Positions 8,217 through 17,600 of a DNA stretch of 64,000 nt are shown piece by piece; the stretch's first letter is position 1; the number at the start of each line of letters is the position of its first letter. A program made the translations under genes and the position numbers. The notes beneath the pieces are model-generated. The model had not been told where the DNA came from. It worked only from the letters and a program-made list of their open reading frames with translations, and searched no databases. The stretch comes from Actinomycetes bacterium (GTDB lineage Bacteria; Actinomycetota; Actinomycetes; Streptosporangiales; Streptosporangiaceae). The stretch is taken from the NCBI GenBank assembly GCA_021793235.1, contig JAJYTD010000001.1, positions 434,001 to 498,000 of the forward strand, read 5' to 3'.

Positions 8217-9224
8217 GTGACATCACTGCAGCGCGGCGCCCCCCCGTCCGCACGCCACGCGGACGCCCCAGCGAAAGGTCCCTCACGGCCGCAGCACAGG
8301 CGGCGAAAGGATCCCGGCAGCCGCGGGCGGTTCCTGTCCAGCGTGGACCTGAAGGCTTCGCCGTACCTTTTCATCGCCCCGTTCTTTTTGCTGTTCGGGG
8401 CCTTCGGCCTGTTTCCGTTGCTCTACACGGTCTGGGTCTCCTTCCACGAATGGAGCCTGATCGGCGGTAACGAAGGCTTTATCGGCCTGGACAATTATGT
8501 CCGGCTTTTCAGCGACGCAAAGTTCTGGAACTCGCTGTACAACACGCTGGGCATATTCGTCATCGCGGTCATTCCGCAACTGCTGGTAGCGCTGCTGCTC
8601 GCCGACACCCTGAACCGCGCGGTGCGTGGGAAGTCGTTCTTCCAGATGACGATGATCCTGCCCTACATCACCTCCATCGCCGCCCTGGCGATCGTCTTCA
8701 GCCAGCTCTTCGGTTCGGAGTTCGGCCTGATCAATCAGGCACTCGGCTATCTCGGGATCGATCCGATCAACTGGCGCGGAGAGAAGTACTTCTCCTGGGG
8801 AGCGATCGCCTTCATGATCGACTGGCGCTGGACCGGCTACAACGCGCTGATCTACCTCGCTGCGATGCAGTCCGTGCCCAAGGACGTCTACGAGGCGGCC
8901 TCCCTCGACGGGGCCTCCCGCATGCGGCAGTTCTTCCAGATCACCATCCCCATGCTGCGGCCGACCATCATCTTCACCGTCATCATCTCCACGATCGGGC
9001 AGATGCAGCTGTTCACCGAACCGGCCATCTTCGACACCGGGGGCGCCATGCAGGGCGGCACCCAGGGCCAGTTCCAAACGGTGATGATGCTCGTCTTCCA
9101 GGAGGCCTTCCGCTACGGCAACTACGGCTATGGATCGGCCATCGCCTGGGTGCTGTTCATGCTGGTCGTCCTGCTTGGACTGATCAATGTTGTGATGACA
9201 AGCCGTATCCGGAGTGCGACATGA
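8217..9224 (+). CDS. cebF: Cello-oligosaccharide ABC transporter permease CebF
   Basis: The product is 335 residues from a GTG start preceded by AGGAG. A Pro/Arg-rich cytoplasmic N-terminus of about 45 residues is followed by six predicted membrane helices. The EAA loop that contacts the ATPase is present (Glu-Ala-Ala-Ser-Leu-Asp-Gly-Ala near residue 224). It belongs to the MalF-type binding-protein-dependent permeases. The stop overlaps the next permease start by 4 bases, so the two subunits are translationally coupled. Confidence 0.9.
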   Translation: MTSLQRGAPPSARHADAPAKGPSRPQHRRRKDPGSRGRFLSSVDLKASPYLFIAPFFLLFGAFGLFPLLYTVWVSFHEWSLIGGNEGFIGLDNYVRLFSDAKFWNSLYNTLGIFVIAVIPQLLVALLLADTLNRAVRGKSFFQMTMILPYITSIAALAIVFSQLFGSEFGLINQALGYLGIDPINWRGEKYFSWGAIAFMIDWRWTGYNALIYLAAMQSVPKDVYEAASLDGASRMRQFFQITIPMLRPTIIFTVIISTIGQMQLFTEPAIFDTGGAMQGGTQGQFQTVMMLVFQEAFRYGNYGYGSAIAWVLFMLVVLLGLINVVMTSRIRSAT

Positions 9225-10102
9225 CAGCGACGACGATGACCCCCCCTCCCGCGACGAGCCGCGGACGGCTCCGCCGGATGCGCGAGACGACGCCGCTGAC
9301 CTACTTCGCGCTGATACTGACCGTACTGACCTCGATCTTCCCCCTCTGGTGGATGTTCGTCATCGCCACGCGGACCAGCTCAGCGGCATCCCAGTGGCCG
9401 CCGGCCCTGCTGCCCGGCGGCCGCCTGCTGGAGAACATCGACCGGTTGTTCGCCAACACCACCGCGAACTTCACCACGGGCCTGATCAACTCGCTGGTCG
9501 CCTCGACCACCGTGTCGGTCTCCGTGGTGTTCTTCTGCTCGCTGGCCGGGTTCGCACTGGCCAAACTGCGCTTCTCCGGCCGGACGTTCTTCACCGTTGC
9601 GGTGGTCGTGACCATGGCGGTGCCCGTCCAAGTCGGGATCATCCCCCTGCTGATCCTGATGGACTGGCTGGGCTGGCGGGGCCAGCTGCAAGCGGTGATC
9701 GTGCCGTTCATGGTGAGCGGGTTCGGCGTGTTCATGATGCGCCAGTACGTACTGCAGACCATTCCCGACGAACTCATGGAAGCGGCCCGCATCGATGGCT
9801 GCTCCACTTTCCGGATCTACTGGAGCATCGTCCTTCCCGCGCTGCGCCCGGCCATGGTCGTGCTGGGACTGCTCACCTTCATGCAGGTCTGGAACGAGTT
9901 CATCTGGGCTATCGCCGTGCTCACCCCGGACAACCCCACGGTGCAGTTCTCGATCAACCAGCTCAACGAGTCGGCCTACTCCCGCGATTTCGCCCTCATG
10001 TTCACGGGAGCGACGTTCGCGACCCTGCCCCTGCTGATCATTTTCTTCGTGCTCGGCCGTCAGCTTGTCGGGCGCATCATGGAAGGTGCGATCAAAGCGT
10101 GA
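9221..10102 (+). CDS. cebG: Cello-oligosaccharide ABC transporter permease CebG
   Basis: The product is 293 residues, a MalG-type permease with about six membrane helices and an EAA loop (Glu-Ala-Ala-Arg-Ile-Asp-Gly-Cys near residue 187). The ATG overlaps the cebF stop (ATGA). It pairs with CebF to form the channel for cello-oligosaccharides. Its own stop overlaps the GTG start of bglC by 4 bases, continuing the tight operon. Confidence 0.9.
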   Translation: MTATTMTPPPATSRGRLRRMRETTPLTYFALILTVLTSIFPLWWMFVIATRTSSAASQWPPALLPGGRLLENIDRLFANTTANFTTGLINSLVASTTVSVSVVFFCSLAGFALAKLRFSGRTFFTVAVVVTMAVPVQVGIIPLLILMDWLGWRGQLQAVIVPFMVSGFGVFMMRQYVLQTIPDELMEAARIDGCSTFRIYWSIVLPALRPAMVVLGLLTFMQVWNEFIWAIAVLTPDNPTVQFSINQLNESAYSRDFALMFTGATFATLPLLIIFFVLGRQLVGRIMEGAIKA

Positions 10103-11568
10103 CATCATCACAGACGTCTTCTGCCGCGGAAACAACCGCCGCGCTCGGCGAAGAGCAGGGGGCGGCCGTTCGATTCCCCGAAGACTTCACTTGGGGTGCC
10201 TCGACCGCGTCATTCCAGATCGAGGGGTCCACCACCGCCGACGGCCGCGGACCGAGCATCTGGGACACCTTCTCCGCCACCCCCGGCAAGGTGCTCAACG
10301 GCGACACCGGGGAACCGGCCGTCGACCACTACCACCGCTACCCCGAGGACATCGAGCTCGCGCGCGGGCTCGGGCTCGGCGCCTACCGGTTCTCCATCGC
10401 CTGGCCCCGGGTCCTCCCCAAGGGCAGCGGTACGGCCAACCAGGCGGGGCTGGACTTCTACCGGCGGCTGATCGACACCGTGCTGGAGGCCGGGATGGAG
10501 CCCTGGCCCACCCTCTACCACTGGGACCTGCCGCAGGCACTGGAAGACGCGGGGGGCTGGCCCGCTCGCGATACCGCCTACCGCTTCGCCGAATTCGCCG
10601 AAGTCGTCCGGGATGCCCTCGGGGACCGGATCACACACTGGACCACGCTGAACGAGCCCTGGTGTTCCGCGTTCCTCGGCTATGCCGACGGTGCGCACGC
10701 CCCAGGGCGCAACGAACCCGCCGCGGCGCTGGCAGCGACCCATCACCTGCTGCTCGGCCACGGCCTGGCAGCGGCCGTACTGCGCGAAGGCCAGGGCGGC
10801 GCCTCGCGTCGCGTTGGGATCGTGCTCAACCAGACGACAGTGCGTCCCCACAGCACCGACCCCGTCGATATCAGCGCCGTGCGGCGTGCCGACGGTGTGC
10901 GCAACCGCATCTTCACCGGGCCGCTGTTCCAGGGCGCCTACCCGGTCGATGTCATGGCAGACCTCGCGCACATCAGCGACTTCGCGTTCGTGCGGGACGG
11001 CGATCTCAGTGTCATCTCCGCCCCGCTGGACCACCTGGGCATCAACTACTACAAGCCGGAATGTGTGGCGGCCTCGGCTGACGGCATCGACCCCGAATAC
11101 ATCGAAAGCGGTGGTGACGGCAGCGCCTACGTCGGCTGCGACGACCTGGTATTCGTGCGGCGCGGACTGCCGCGTACCGACATCGGCTGGGAGATCGACG
11201 CAACCGGCCTCTACGACGTGATCACCCGGTTGGCCGCGGAATGCCCCGGCGTTCCCCTCTACATCGCGGAGAACGGCGCGGCCTACGATGATGAGGTCTC
11301 CGCAGACGGCGGTGTCCATGACCGCGACCGAGTGGCCTATATCGACACCCACCTGCGCGCGGTCCACGAGGCCATGGGGACGGGCGCGCCGGTGAAGGGC
11401 TACTTCGTCTGGTCCCTGCTGGACAACTTCGAATGGGCATGGGGCTATTCGAAGCGCTTCGGTGTGATCCACGTCGATTACACGACCCAGCGCCGCCGCA
11501 TCAAGGACAGCGGGCACTGGTACGCCCGCGTGGCGGGCAGCGGTGAGCTCCCGCCGGTGGGAGCGTAG
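10099..11568 (+). CDS. bglC: GH1 beta-glucosidase
   Basis: The product is 489 residues, normal for family GH1. It hydrolyses cellobiose and short cello-oligosaccharides to glucose, probably in the cytoplasm because no signal peptide is present. The acid/base Glu186 lies in Thr-Leu-Asn-Glu-Pro and the nucleophile Glu391 in Tyr-Ile-Ala-Glu-Asn-Gly. I chose GTG at 10099, which overlaps the cebG stop as GTGA; the frame opens further upstream in shadow of cebG. A flexible Ser/Thr/Ala N-terminus of about 25 residues precedes the barrel. Placement directly after cebEFG shows the imported sugar is its substrate. Confidence 0.94.
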   Translation: MTSSQTSSAAETTAALGEEQGAAVRFPEDFTWGASTASFQIEGSTTADGRGPSIWDTFSATPGKVLNGDTGEPAVDHYHRYPEDIELARGLGLGAYRFSIAWPRVLPKGSGTANQAGLDFYRRLIDTVLEAGMEPWPTLYHWDLPQALEDAGGWPARDTAYRFAEFAEVVRDALGDRITHWTTLNEPWCSAFLGYADGAHAPGRNEPAAALAATHHLLLGHGLAAAVLREGQGGASRRVGIVLNQTTVRPHSTDPVDISAVRRADGVRNRIFTGPLFQGAYPVDVMADLAHISDFAFVRDGDLSVISAPLDHLGINYYKPECVAASADGIDPEYIESGGDGSAYVGCDDLVFVRRGLPRTDIGWEIDATGLYDVITRLAAECPGVPLYIAENGAAYDDEVSADGGVHDRDRVAYIDTHLRAVHEAMGTGAPVKGYFVWSLLDNFEWAWGYSKRFGVIHVDYTTQRRRIKDSGHWYARVAGSGELPPVGA

Positions 11569-11570
11569 TC

Positions 11571-11599
11571 CCTCGCGGAGACGCGGGGTCTCCGCGAGG
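11571..11599 (+). terminator. bglC terminator
   Basis: A perfect 12-bp stem (11571-11582 with 11588-11599) and 5-base loop start 2 bases after the bglC stop. No T-run follows. It probably ends the cebEFG-bglC transcript and separates it from cebR. Confidence 0.75.
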
Positions 11600-11668
11600 C
11601 GGGTGTAATTGTGGTGTGGGCGCGCGATCGGCGTGCGTGAGGGTACGGGGAAGCGGAGAAGGTGGGTA

Positions 11669-12691
11669 ATGAACGGTGGCCGGCGGCCGACACTGGAGAT
11701 GGTGGCCCTGCGTGCGGGGGTGGGGCGGGGTACCGTATCGCGCGTGATCAACGGTTCTGACCAGGTCAGCCCCGCTACGCGAGCGGCCGTGCAGAACGCC
11801 ATCGCCGAATTGGGTTATGTGCCCAACCACGCCGCCCGCACCCTGGTCACCCGCCGCACGGACACCATCGCGCTGGTCGTCTCCGAACCGGACGAGCGCC
11901 TGTTCGCCCAGCCCTTCTTCGCCGATATCGTCCGCGGAGTCAGCGCCGTGCTCAACGAGCGGGAGCAGCAGCTCCTGCTCGCCACGTCGCGCTCCGCGGA
12001 CGAGCACGACCGGCTTGGGGACTACCTGACCGGCCATCACGTCGACGGAGTCCTCCTGGTGTCGCTGCACAGGGACGACCCCCTGCCCGACCGCCTCGCC
12101 GAAGCGGGCGTCCCGTGCGTGATCGGCGGGCGCCCCCAGTGGCAGACCCGATACCCCATCCACTATGTCGACATCGACAACATCGGCGGTGCCTACATGG
12201 CGACCCGCCGACTGATCCAGACGGGGCGCCGACGCATCGCGACGGTGGCCGGCCCCCACGACATGGTCGCGGGCGAGGACCGGCTGGAGGGCTACCGCAA
12301 GGCGCTGCGCGACTCCGGCCGCGCGGCACCCGGGGAGCTGATCGCCAGGGGAGATTTCAGTTTCGAGAGCGGGGAGGCTGCCATGCGCCGGCTTCTGGCC
12401 GCTGTCCCCGACCTGGACGGGCTCTTCGTAGCCTCCGATCCCATGGCGCTGGCCGCGATCCGGACGCTGCGCGATGTGGGGCTCCGTGTCCCCGACGATG
12501 TGGCGGTCATCGGCTACGACGACTCATCGTTCGCCTCCCACAGCGATCCTCCGCTCACTACGGTGCACCAGCCCACCGAGCGGATGGGCGCGGAAATGGT
12601 GCGGGTCCTCATCGACACCGTGGTGCCCAAAGCCGCCGGATCCAGTCGGCTGATCCTTGATCCCCATCTGGTGATCCGCGAATCGGGCTGA
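11669..12691 (+). CDS. cebR: LacI-family repressor of the ceb operon
   Basis: The product is 340 residues. The N-terminal helix-turn-helix (residues ~8-50) has the LacI pattern with Gly-Arg-Gly-Thr-Val-Ser-Arg-Val-Ile-Asn. A periplasmic-binding-like effector domain follows. Known CebR/CelR proteins bind the 14-bp palindrome found here at 6737 and let go on binding cellobiose or cellotriose. The ATG at 11669 has GGAGAAGG upstream. It lies behind the bglC terminator, so it probably has its own promoter in the 70-base gap, though I see no second operator. Confidence 0.92.
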   Translation: MNGGRRPTLEMVALRAGVGRGTVSRVINGSDQVSPATRAAVQNAIAELGYVPNHAARTLVTRRTDTIALVVSEPDERLFAQPFFADIVRGVSAVLNEREQQLLLATSRSADEHDRLGDYLTGHHVDGVLLVSLHRDDPLPDRLAEAGVPCVIGGRPQWQTRYPIHYVDIDNIGGAYMATRRLIQTGRRRIATVAGPHDMVAGEDRLEGYRKALRDSGRAAPGELIARGDFSFESGEAAMRRLLAAVPDLDGLFVASDPMALAAIRTLRDVGLRVPDDVAVIGYDDSSFASHSDPPLTTVHQPTERMGAEMVRVLIDTVVPKAAGSSRLILDPHLVIRESG

Positions 12692-12782
12692 GGCCGCCGG
12701 CCGTACCCTCCCGGCCCTCTGGACGGCTGATCATCGGCTGTGCGACGCTGTGCACGCTTTCGCGGTGAGACAGGAGGGGTCG

Positions 12783-12938
12783 ATGCCGCGCAATTCTGAG
12801 CCGCCGCCGTGCGGTCGTTGCCACGGAACAGGCAAGATCACCTATCAGCGGCCCAAGCGCGACGCGGAGGGGACGGTCATCTTCGTCGACAGTGTCGAGG
12901 ATTGCGGTACGTGCGGGGGATCAGGCGTATGCGCATGA
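12783..12938 (+). CDS. CxxCxGxG zinc mini-protein A
   Basis: The product is 51 residues, starting at ATG 12783 with GGAGGGG 4 bases upstream. It contains two DnaJ-type CxxCxGxG modules: Cys-Gly-Arg-Cys-His-Gly-Thr-Gly at residues ~10-17 and Cys-Gly-Thr-Cys-Gly-Gly-Ser-Gly at ~41-48. A further cysteine is the penultimate residue. Two such modules form one zinc site in DnaJ and in the Bacillus anti-TRAP protein. There is no J domain, so it is not a chaperone subunit. It overlaps the next gene, which has the same design. Function is unknown. Confidence 0.8.
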   Translation: MPRNSEPPPCGRCHGTGKITYQRPKRDAEGTVIFVDSVEDCGTCGGSGVCA

Positions 12939-13156
12939 GACCGACACGGCAACGGTGCGTTCTCACCGACTGCGAGTGGTGCGCACGCCAGGATCTGACC
13001 TGCCGCTTCTGCGAAGGATCAGGCTGGTGGCGGCCTGAGCAGCCGCGCAGGGACGGAAACGGGGTGATCGACTGGGTCCGGGTCGAGGAGACCTGCCGCA
13101 TGTGCGCCGGCACCGGCAAGGAGCACAACCCCCTGAAGCAGCCGTCAGGAACCTGA
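12935..13156 (+). CDS. CxxCxGxG zinc mini-protein B
   Basis: The product is 73 residues from ATG 12935, whose ATGA overlaps the stop of mini-protein A; an ATG at 12929 would add two residues. It has a Cys-x(5)-Cys-x2-Cys cluster near the N-terminus, then Cys-Arg-Phe-Cys-Glu-Gly-Ser-Gly and Cys-Arg-Met-Cys-Ala-Gly-Thr-Gly, so two CxxCxGxG modules plus three extra cysteines. Coupled translation with protein A suggests the two act together, perhaps as a heteromeric zinc protein. No family-level function is known to me. Confidence 0.78.
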   Translation: MRPTRQRCVLTDCEWCARQDLTCRFCEGSGWWRPEQPRRDGNGVIDWVRVEETCRMCAGTGKEHNPLKQPSGT

Positions 13157-13257
13157 CCCGTTGAGCGGGCCGCTGGGCCCCCCGCGCCTGGGCGCTCCTT
13201 GCGCGGGGATACGGTGAAACCGCCGCTGATAGGGAACGGGCCGGGAGGGATTGCGAC

Positions 13258-13935
13258 ATGCGCTGGGTGACCTACCTGTCGCCGAGCGGGGGCGGCGAAC
13301 GCTCGGGCGCCGTCGATGACGGGTACGTCTTCGGCTATCCGGGTGACCAGAGCGTTTCCGAACTGCTGGCCGACAGTCGCGGCGCGCTCGCCGACGCATT
13401 CCAGCAGGCGCTGGCGGCTCCGGTGGAGATCATCATCGAGTTCGAAGCGCGCCTGTGCGCGCCCCTGCGCCCAGCGGTGCCGGTTCCGGCGCGCACGGTC
13501 AAGGAGCGGCTCGGTATCGCCCCGTCGCTGGTCCGCGGTACCGACGACGGTGCGGTGCTGCCGCCGGGAGCCGACGCGCTGTCGGCCGCAGTGGGCGCAG
13601 CCGCCGTCTTCGGCGAATCGGGTCGGCCTGTCGGCTACATGCCGGCCTGTCTCTGGCGCACTCCTGATAGGGCACCGGCGGGGCTCAGCCTTGGGCCGGC
13701 CATTGTGACCCGGGAGGAGTTGGCCGACTCGGCTCTGCGGGTGACCGCCGCAGTGGAGGACACGGAGCTCGCCGGCGCGACCGTCGACAAAGGATTCGCA
13801 TGGGCGCCGGGCGCACGGGGCGACGTCGTCGCCGAGCTGCCCGCGGAGACCCGGTTGCTGGAGCGGGGGGAGGAGCTTTTCGTGGACGGCGGTCCGCTTG
13901 GCGCGTTCGAGATCCGGGTCGGTTCCGGGGCCTGA
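13258..13935 (+). CDS. Degenerate fumarylacetoacetate-hydrolase-like protein
   Basis: The product is 225 residues. The order of segments follows the FAH fold: an N-terminal Arg-Trp-Val-Thr-Tyr strand, a Pro-rich linker, Leu-Ser-Leu-Gly-Pro-Ala-Ile-Val-Thr near residue 142, and a final Leu-Glu-Arg-Gly-Glu turn. The acidic metal ligands of active FAH enzymes (Asp-x-Glu-x-Glu patterns) are not recognisable, and the usual Tyr-x-x-His substrate loop is missing. It may be a non-catalytic relative. It lies 101 bases after the zinc mini-proteins on the same strand. Confidence 0.65.
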   Translation: MRWVTYLSPSGGGERSGAVDDGYVFGYPGDQSVSELLADSRGALADAFQQALAAPVEIIIEFEARLCAPLRPAVPVPARTVKERLGIAPSLVRGTDDGAVLPPGADALSAAVGAAAVFGESGRPVGYMPACLWRTPDRAPAGLSLGPAIVTREELADSALRVTAAVEDTELAGATVDKGFAWAPGARGDVVAELPAETRLLERGEELFVDGGPLGAFEIRVGSGA

Positions 13936-14655
13936 GACCACCTGCTCCGTTCAGCGCCGCCTTCTGGTGAACGAGGCTTGCTCGGTGTGTTTCGGCGGCC
14001 GCGTGTCAGGAGCACACGGTTCTCTTCTCGGCATTGTCCATTCCCCGGCCTGAGGGGTTTCGGCTTTACCGTGCGTCCAATGGTGCGCCTGCCCCGGCAT
14101 ATGCGGACGTCTCCGCCCGGGCGTCCCCGCGCAGGAGTGCCTCTGCGGGAAATTCGTCATATAAGCACATCCGCCCATGAGTGCTTGGCCGCATAACGCG
14201 TGCGCAAGCACAGTTCTTTACTAACGGCAGGGCAGCGATCACTCTCGGTGATTTGTGTGCTCAAAAAGTTATAGACGGAGGTGAAGGGAGGGGAAATCCA
14301 ATATCGCCTGAAGGATGGGGCTCTTGCGTATATGGCTGCCTTGTAGTCGAATGTTCGGTGCACCATGATCCGGAATGTGGGGATGGCTGCTGGATCCGAA
14401 GCCTCTGCGCGGATTGGTAGGCTATGAACCCCACGTGCACCAATTTCAGATTCGCGGTGCATGATGCCTCTCCCCTCATGAGGCACGTCGTTGCTCTGGG
14501 GATTCCCCGTTCCCCGGCGCTGCCCGCATATGCGGTCGGCCAGACCGGTCTCTCCCAGTGCCCCTTCAGGGTTCCTGAGGCACACACGAGAGGCATCGCT
14601 CATGAGGGCCAATATCCATCACCGGCTGCGGTGACACGAAAGGTTGCGAGGGTCC
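13936..14655. other. 720-base intergenic region before the conservon
   Basis: Frames here are short, overlap each other and have no convincing ribosome-binding site or family resemblance, so I call no gene. The part 14200-14470 is visibly richer in A and T than the genes around it, as promoters often are. The decamer GCATATGCGG occurs twice, at 14097-14106 and 14526-14535; the second copy is inside the perfect palindrome CCGCATATGCGG (14524-14535). An ATCAC/GTGAT inverted repeat with 5-base spacer lies at 14238-14252. Confidence 0.55.
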
Positions 14656-17600
14656 GTGCCGACACGAGCGACAGAAGATGGAGCTGACGCCCCGTACGAG
14701 GAGCCGCCGGCCGACACTGCCGGGGCTTTGGCCAAGCGCTCTGCGCGCTGGTGGGCGCCGCGCGACTGGCGTGTGCGTTCCCGGCTCGTCGCTCTCATCG
14801 TCATACCCACCGCTGTAGCCCTCGTACTGGGCGGTCTGCGGATCTCCGAGAACGTCGTCAACACGGTCACCCACGACCGTATCGAGACGATGGCCTCACT
14901 GGGCCAGGCGGTCGCCGAGCTGTCCAACCAACTGGGCCGGGAGCGCCTGTACAGCGCGGCCTACATCGCCGACGATCCGGACTACCAGGGGCGGTCCGAT
15001 GGGCTGCTGCGTGAACTCCAGGATCAGATCAAGGAGACCAAGCAGGCCCAGCAGAAGGTGGACAACGCGGTCGCTGAACTGGGGGATCCGGGTACCGAAC
15101 TGGCGGCCGGCCGAATGCAGACGATGCTCGACTCCCTGAACGGCATCGATGCCGTTCGCGATGAGGTCACGAGCACGCGCATCACCGTCCTTCCCGCGGT
15201 CACCAAGTACCGGCAGGCGATCAACTCGCTCACGAGTTTCAATGAGACCATCGCGGAATCCACCGACGACACCGCCCTGCGCGAGAGCGTCCGGTCGATG
15301 ACCGCGCTGAGCAAGGCCCGCGAACAACTGTCGTATGAATCCGCGCTGATGCTGCACTCGCTCGTGCGCGGCTCGATGTCGAGCGGGGTGCGGGAAGCCA
15401 TCGACAATACCCGGGCGCGCTACGACAACGAGATCCAGAACTTCAACAGCAGCGCGACCCCCGAGCAGCGGCAGACTTTCGACAACACCTTCGCCGGTGC
15501 CGAGGTCAGCCAGATGGCGACCATGCGGATCCGGGTCATGCTGCGGGCCCAGACCGGTGAGAGGATCACCGGAATCGTGGAGGGCGACGCCGCCGGCGTC
15601 TATCAAGACGTCGCCGATACGACGATCAGCAAGATGGAGGAAGTCGAGGGGGTCCTGGGATCGGAGGTCGGCGACCGGGCGGCCGAATTGAGTTCGAACG
15701 CCCTCAATAGGGCGATCCTGGACTCCCTCATCGTCCTCGGTGTCCTCATCGCGGTCTTCGCCATCACCTCGCTCGTGGTCCGGTCGCTGGTCCGGCCGCT
15801 GCGCGCGCTGCGCGAAGGCGCTCTTCGGATCGCTGAAGAGGACCTGCCCGGATCGATCGCCCGGATGCAGGAGATGAGCGCCGCGCCCGAAGATGTCGAG
15901 ATCGCCCCGATCAGCGTCTCCTCGCATGACGAGATCGGCGAGGTCGCTCGCTCCTTCGACGAGGTCCACCGGGTCGCGCTGCGGCTGGCCTCCGACGAGG
16001 CGGCCCTGCGCAGCAACGTCAACGCGATGTTCGTCAACCTCTCCCGGCGCAGCCAGACACTGGTGGAGCGGCAGCTCCGGCTGATCGACGGCCTGGAGCA
16101 GAGCGAGCAGGACTCCGACCGGCTCTCCGACCTGTTCCAACTGGACCACCTGGCGACCCGTATGCGGCGCAACAACGAGAACCTGCTGGTCCTCTCCGGG
16201 CAGGACAACACCCGCAAGTGGGCGCAGCCCGTCCCTCTGGTCGACGTGCTGCGCGGCGCCATTTCCGAAGTCGAGCAGTACGACCGGGTGAACGTCCGAG
16301 CCCCCTCGCACATCTCCGTCCTCGGCCGTCCCGTCAACGACATCATCCACCTCGTGGCCGAGCTGGTGGAGAACGCCACGTCGTTCTCCTCCCACGACAC
16401 CCAGGTCTCGGTCACCGCCCAGGTTCTGGAGGGCGACGGGGTGCTGGTGGAGGTCACCGACAGCGGCATCGGCATGGCTCCGGAAGAGATCGACGCGACC
16501 AACCGGCGCCTGGCCGATCCCCCCGTCATCGATGTCGGCGTCTCGCGGCGCATGGGTCTGTTCGTGGTCAGCCGACTGGCCGCCCGGCACGGAATCCGGG
16601 TGCGACTGGCAGAAGCGCACAATGGCGGTGTCACCGCCTCCGCACTCTTCCCGCCCGACCTGCTCATTACACCGGTGGAGCAGCCCGCGCCGCCCGCGCT
16701 GGGAGCCGGCCCCTCAGCGCCCGACACCTACGCCGAGGCGGCCGCCGCCTTCGCGGCGAATCCGGCACCTCCCGAGCCGACCGACATCTGGTCGATGGGC
16801 CAAAGCGGCACCGGACGGCATGAGGAACTGCCGAAGCGGCAGCCGGGCACGTCGGCGCGGCCAGGAGAGCAGCCGGTCAGCAGCGAATACGCGTCGAGCG
16901 GGGGCCATCCGCGGGAGAAATCGGGGCACGGTCCGAACACGGAGAACCCCCCGAGCGGCGAGGACCTCTGGGACGGCGCGGGCTGGAACGTCCGCCCGGC
17001 TGCGGCCGAGGCCGCCGAACCGGCTGAGCCACCCGCCCAGCAGTCGTACACGACCGGCTCCTTCCCCACGGAGCCCACCGTGGCCGAACAGCCCCCCTAT
17101 GAAGCGGGGCGGCCTACGGGGGCCGAGGAGCCGCCCGCCCGGCCGGCAGAGGACTCCCGTCCCTGGCACCAGGCGCCCGAACCTGCCGCCGGAGGAGTGT
17201 GGGATGCCGCCCGGAATCGGTCAGCGGAGCATGCCGCACCGCGTCCGGCCGATTCGGACGTACATGAGGGATACGGCTCCACCGCTTACCTGTCGAGGCG
17301 CTACGGGGGCGGCGGCGCAGGGCAGAACACGATCGTGCCGCCGTCCCCGGAAGAGAACGGAGCAGAGGCGCTGCCGATCTTCGATGCCATCGAGTCCAAC
17401 TGGTTCCGCAGGCGGACCGGTGGTCCTGCCGTGGAACCGGTGACGGGTCCCCTGCCCCAGATCAACGGAGCCACCGAGGCCCGGACAGAATCCCAGGAAC
17501 CGGGTCGGACCGCGCCCCAGCCCGCTGTGCCGCAGTCCCCCTCCCTCCCATCCGCATCCCAGGCCCCGCCCGCGGCGCAAAGGCCGCAGCCGTCCCGGCC

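Noticed and set aside
14157-14612. 151-codon minus-strand frame in the region before cvnA
   Set aside because: Amino-acid composition, lack of ribosome-binding site and A/T-rich DNA argue against coding.
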